This document shows, piece after piece, positions 62,988 to 64,000 of a stretch of DNA of 64,000 bases. Under the pieces are notes generated by a model that had not been told where the DNA came from, ran no database searches, and saw nothing but the letters and a program-made list of their open reading frames with translations. The stretch lies in NCBI RefSeq assembly GCF_030209355.1, contig NZ_JARVSF010000006.1, positions 155,233-219,232 of the forward strand, written 5' to 3'. This DNA comes from Pseudarthrobacter sp. fls2-241-R2A-127 (GTDB lineage Bacteria; Actinomycetota; Actinomycetes; Actinomycetales; Micrococcaceae). Numbering within the stretch: position 1 is the stretch's first letter; each line of letters opens with the position of its first letter. A program made the position numbers and the translations under genes.

Positions 62988-63024
62988 ATTACGTATGCTG
63001 AAATAACAGTTCCATGATGCGGAA
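62988..63024 (+). promoter_or_regulatory. IclR-like boxes upstream of the OHCU decarboxylase gene
   Basis: TTCCATGATGCGGAA (63010-63024) fits the TTCC-N7-GGAA pattern exactly. A partial copy, ATTACGTATGCTGAA, sits 22 bases upstream (62988-63002). It matches the boxes before the glyoxylate operon (49505-49540) and ties urate degradation to the same presumed regulon. The rest of the 240-base gap shows nothing else I recognise. Confidence 0.55.
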
Positions 63025-63111
63025 GCCGCTCGGACGATCGGCGCCGGGTCAACCGGCATCCGCATAGCCGTCACCATGGATGCCAGCATGACCATCAAGG
63101 AATACGCCAGC

Positions 63112-63609
63112 ATGAAGCTTGCCGAATTCAACACCGCGGAGCACGCCGCGGCCCAGGCCACCCTTCGACCCTGCATCGACGTCACCCGGTGGGTGGAGGC
63201 AGTGGCGGGCGCCCGGCCGTTCGCCAGCCGGGACGGGCTCCTGGCGTTTGCCGCCGACGCAGCCAACCCTTTCACTCCCGCCGAGGTTGAGGCCGCCATG
63301 GCCCACCACCCGCGGATCGGGGAACGGCCGACGACGGCCGGCACCGAGGCTTCCATGTCCCGCTCCGAGCAGGCCGGCGTGGACCCGGCGGATACTGCCG
63401 CCGCCGAGGCCCTTGCCAAAGGGAACCGGGAGTACGAGGAAAAGTTCGGCCGGGTCTTCCTGATCCGGGCCGCCGGACGCACTGCGCCGGAAATCCTCCA
63501 GTCCCTGAACCAGCGGCTCACCAACTCCCCGGAAGAAGAAGACACCATCGTGGCCCAGCAGCTGCGCGAAATTGCCGTGCTGCGGCTTGAAGGACTGATC
63601 ACCGAATGA
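63112..63609 (+). CDS. 2-oxo-4-hydroxy-4-carboxy-5-ureidoimidazoline decarboxylase
   Basis: 165 residues. MAHHPRIGERP contains the catalytic His of the HPRIGE motif, and NREYEEKFGRVFLIRAAGRTAPEILQSLNQRLTNSPEEE is the second family block. It performs the last step of urate conversion to (S)-allantoin. I chose the ATG at 63112 (MKLAEFNTAEHA) because homologues begin this way and AAGGAA lies 9 bases upstream; ATGs at 63076 and 63088 would add 8-12 residues. The HIU hydrolase gene overlaps its stop. Confidence 0.88.
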   Translation: MKLAEFNTAEHAAAQATLRPCIDVTRWVEAVAGARPFASRDGLLAFAADAANPFTPAEVEAAMAHHPRIGERPTTAGTEASMSRSEQAGVDPADTAAAEALAKGNREYEEKFGRVFLIRAAGRTAPEILQSLNQRLTNSPEEEDTIVAQQLREIAVLRLEGLITE

Positions 63610-63944
63610 GCGTTTCCCACGTCACCACCCACATCCTCGACACCGGCGCCGGACGCCCGGCGGCGGGGGTCGCCGTCGTCCTTTCAAAGAACGACGCCGG
63701 CACCTGGCGCGAGCTGGCGGCCTCCAGCACCGACGCCGACGGCCGGGCGAAAGACCTGGGCCCCGAGCAGCTCGAACCCGGCCACTACAAACTGAACTTC
63801 GCCACCGGGACGTACTACGCAGCGCAGCAGACCGCCACGTTCTTCCCCGAGGTGGACCTGGTTTTCGAAGTGACCGGCCCCGAGCACTACCACGTGCCGC
63901 TGCTCCTGAGCCCGTTCGCGTACTCCACCTACCGCGGGAGCTAG
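63606..63944 (+). CDS. uraH: 5-hydroxyisourate hydrolase (transthyretin-like)
   Basis: 112 residues, complete. SVSHVTTHILDTGAGRPA (active-site His), HYKLNFATGTYY, HYHVPLLLSPFAYSTYRGS with the C-terminal YRGS tetrapeptide that marks HIU hydrolases. It converts 5-hydroxyisourate to OHCU for the previous enzyme. Start overlaps the decarboxylase stop (ATGA). A urate oxidase gene would be expected next but lies beyond the window; the last 56 bases show no gene start. Confidence 0.93.
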   Translation: MSVSHVTTHILDTGAGRPAAGVAVVLSKNDAGTWRELAASSTDADGRAKDLGPEQLEPGHYKLNFATGTYYAAQQTATFFPEVDLVFEVTGPEHYHVPLLLSPFAYSTYRGS

Positions 63945-64000
63945 CTGTAATTCCCAGGGACGTTGTGAACAGCGTGGCGTGATGTAAGTGGCGAGGGCCT

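Overview
The window is high-GC DNA with dense, often translationally coupled genes. The gene content (an HutC-type nag/PTS cluster, metabolite:H+ symporters, rhamnogalacturonan lyases, urate/allantoin/glyoxylate genes, RsbU/RsbV/RsbW-type partner switching, an ANTAR protein) suggests a soil actinobacterium of the Micrococcaceae, probably Arthrobacter or Pseudarthrobacter. That assignment is inferred from gene content and codon use. I saw no rRNA, tRNA, insertion sequence, prophage or CRISPR array. It looks like ordinary, catabolically rich chromosome.

Layout. 0-4.2 kb: the 3' end of nanE, then on the minus strand a PEBP protein, a membrane-anchored unknown, one nagB and a FadR-type regulator, followed by an ATPase-only sensor-kinase-like protein. 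4.4-10.6 kb: two rhamnogalacturonan I genes, a cytosolic PL26-like protein and a secreted PL11 lyase, each with a LacI-type GAAA..CG..TTTC operator. 10.7-16.9 kb: an M20 peptidase plus MHS transporter unit opposite a LysR regulator, then an Lrp regulator opposite an aminotransferase and a YitT membrane protein. 17-23.3 kb: a PAS-ANTAR regulator, an F420-type NADP oxidoreductase, a lipoprotein, a serine/threonine dehydratase, and MatC and DctA carboxylate carriers. 23.4-29.2 kb: a complete GlcNAc utilisation cluster (GntR/UTRA regulator, split PTS IIA, IIB and IIC, nagB, cutC, nagA) with two dre-like operators. 29.2-38.1 kb: an MBL hydrolase, a Rieske-DUF2231 protein, a monooxygenase-like protein, a second DctA, a membrane protein, and a double-length Lrp regulator opposite a second M20 plus MHS pair.

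38.2-48.6 kb is a glycan import and processing locus: a ROK regulator, a BadF-type sugar kinase, an ABC importer without its ATPase, a GH38 alpha-mannosidase and a 574-residue uncharacterised protein that looks like an alpha/alpha-toroid carbohydrate enzyme. 48.6-49.4 kb holds a C39-like lipoprotein. 49.5-55.8 kb is a glyoxylate/allantoin operon (hyi, glxR, gcl, glycerate kinase, allB). The end of the window holds an OHCU decarboxylase and HIU hydrolase, completing part of the urate-to-3-phosphoglycerate route. TTCC-N7-GGAA boxes, mostly in pairs about 21 bp apart, precede both purine/glyoxylate transcription units and both dctA genes, which suggests one IclR-type regulon.

The most unusual stretch is 57.8-62.9 kb, which separates the two purine blocks. 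A response regulator-PP2C phosphatase, a membrane BcsA-like glycosyltransferase with a ~150-residue insert and no PilZ domain, a STAS antagonist and an RsbW-like kinase overlap one another and face a GAF histidine kinase. I interpret this as partner-switch control of polysaccharide synthesis. A well-supported 38-residue membrane protein lies at 57085-57201.
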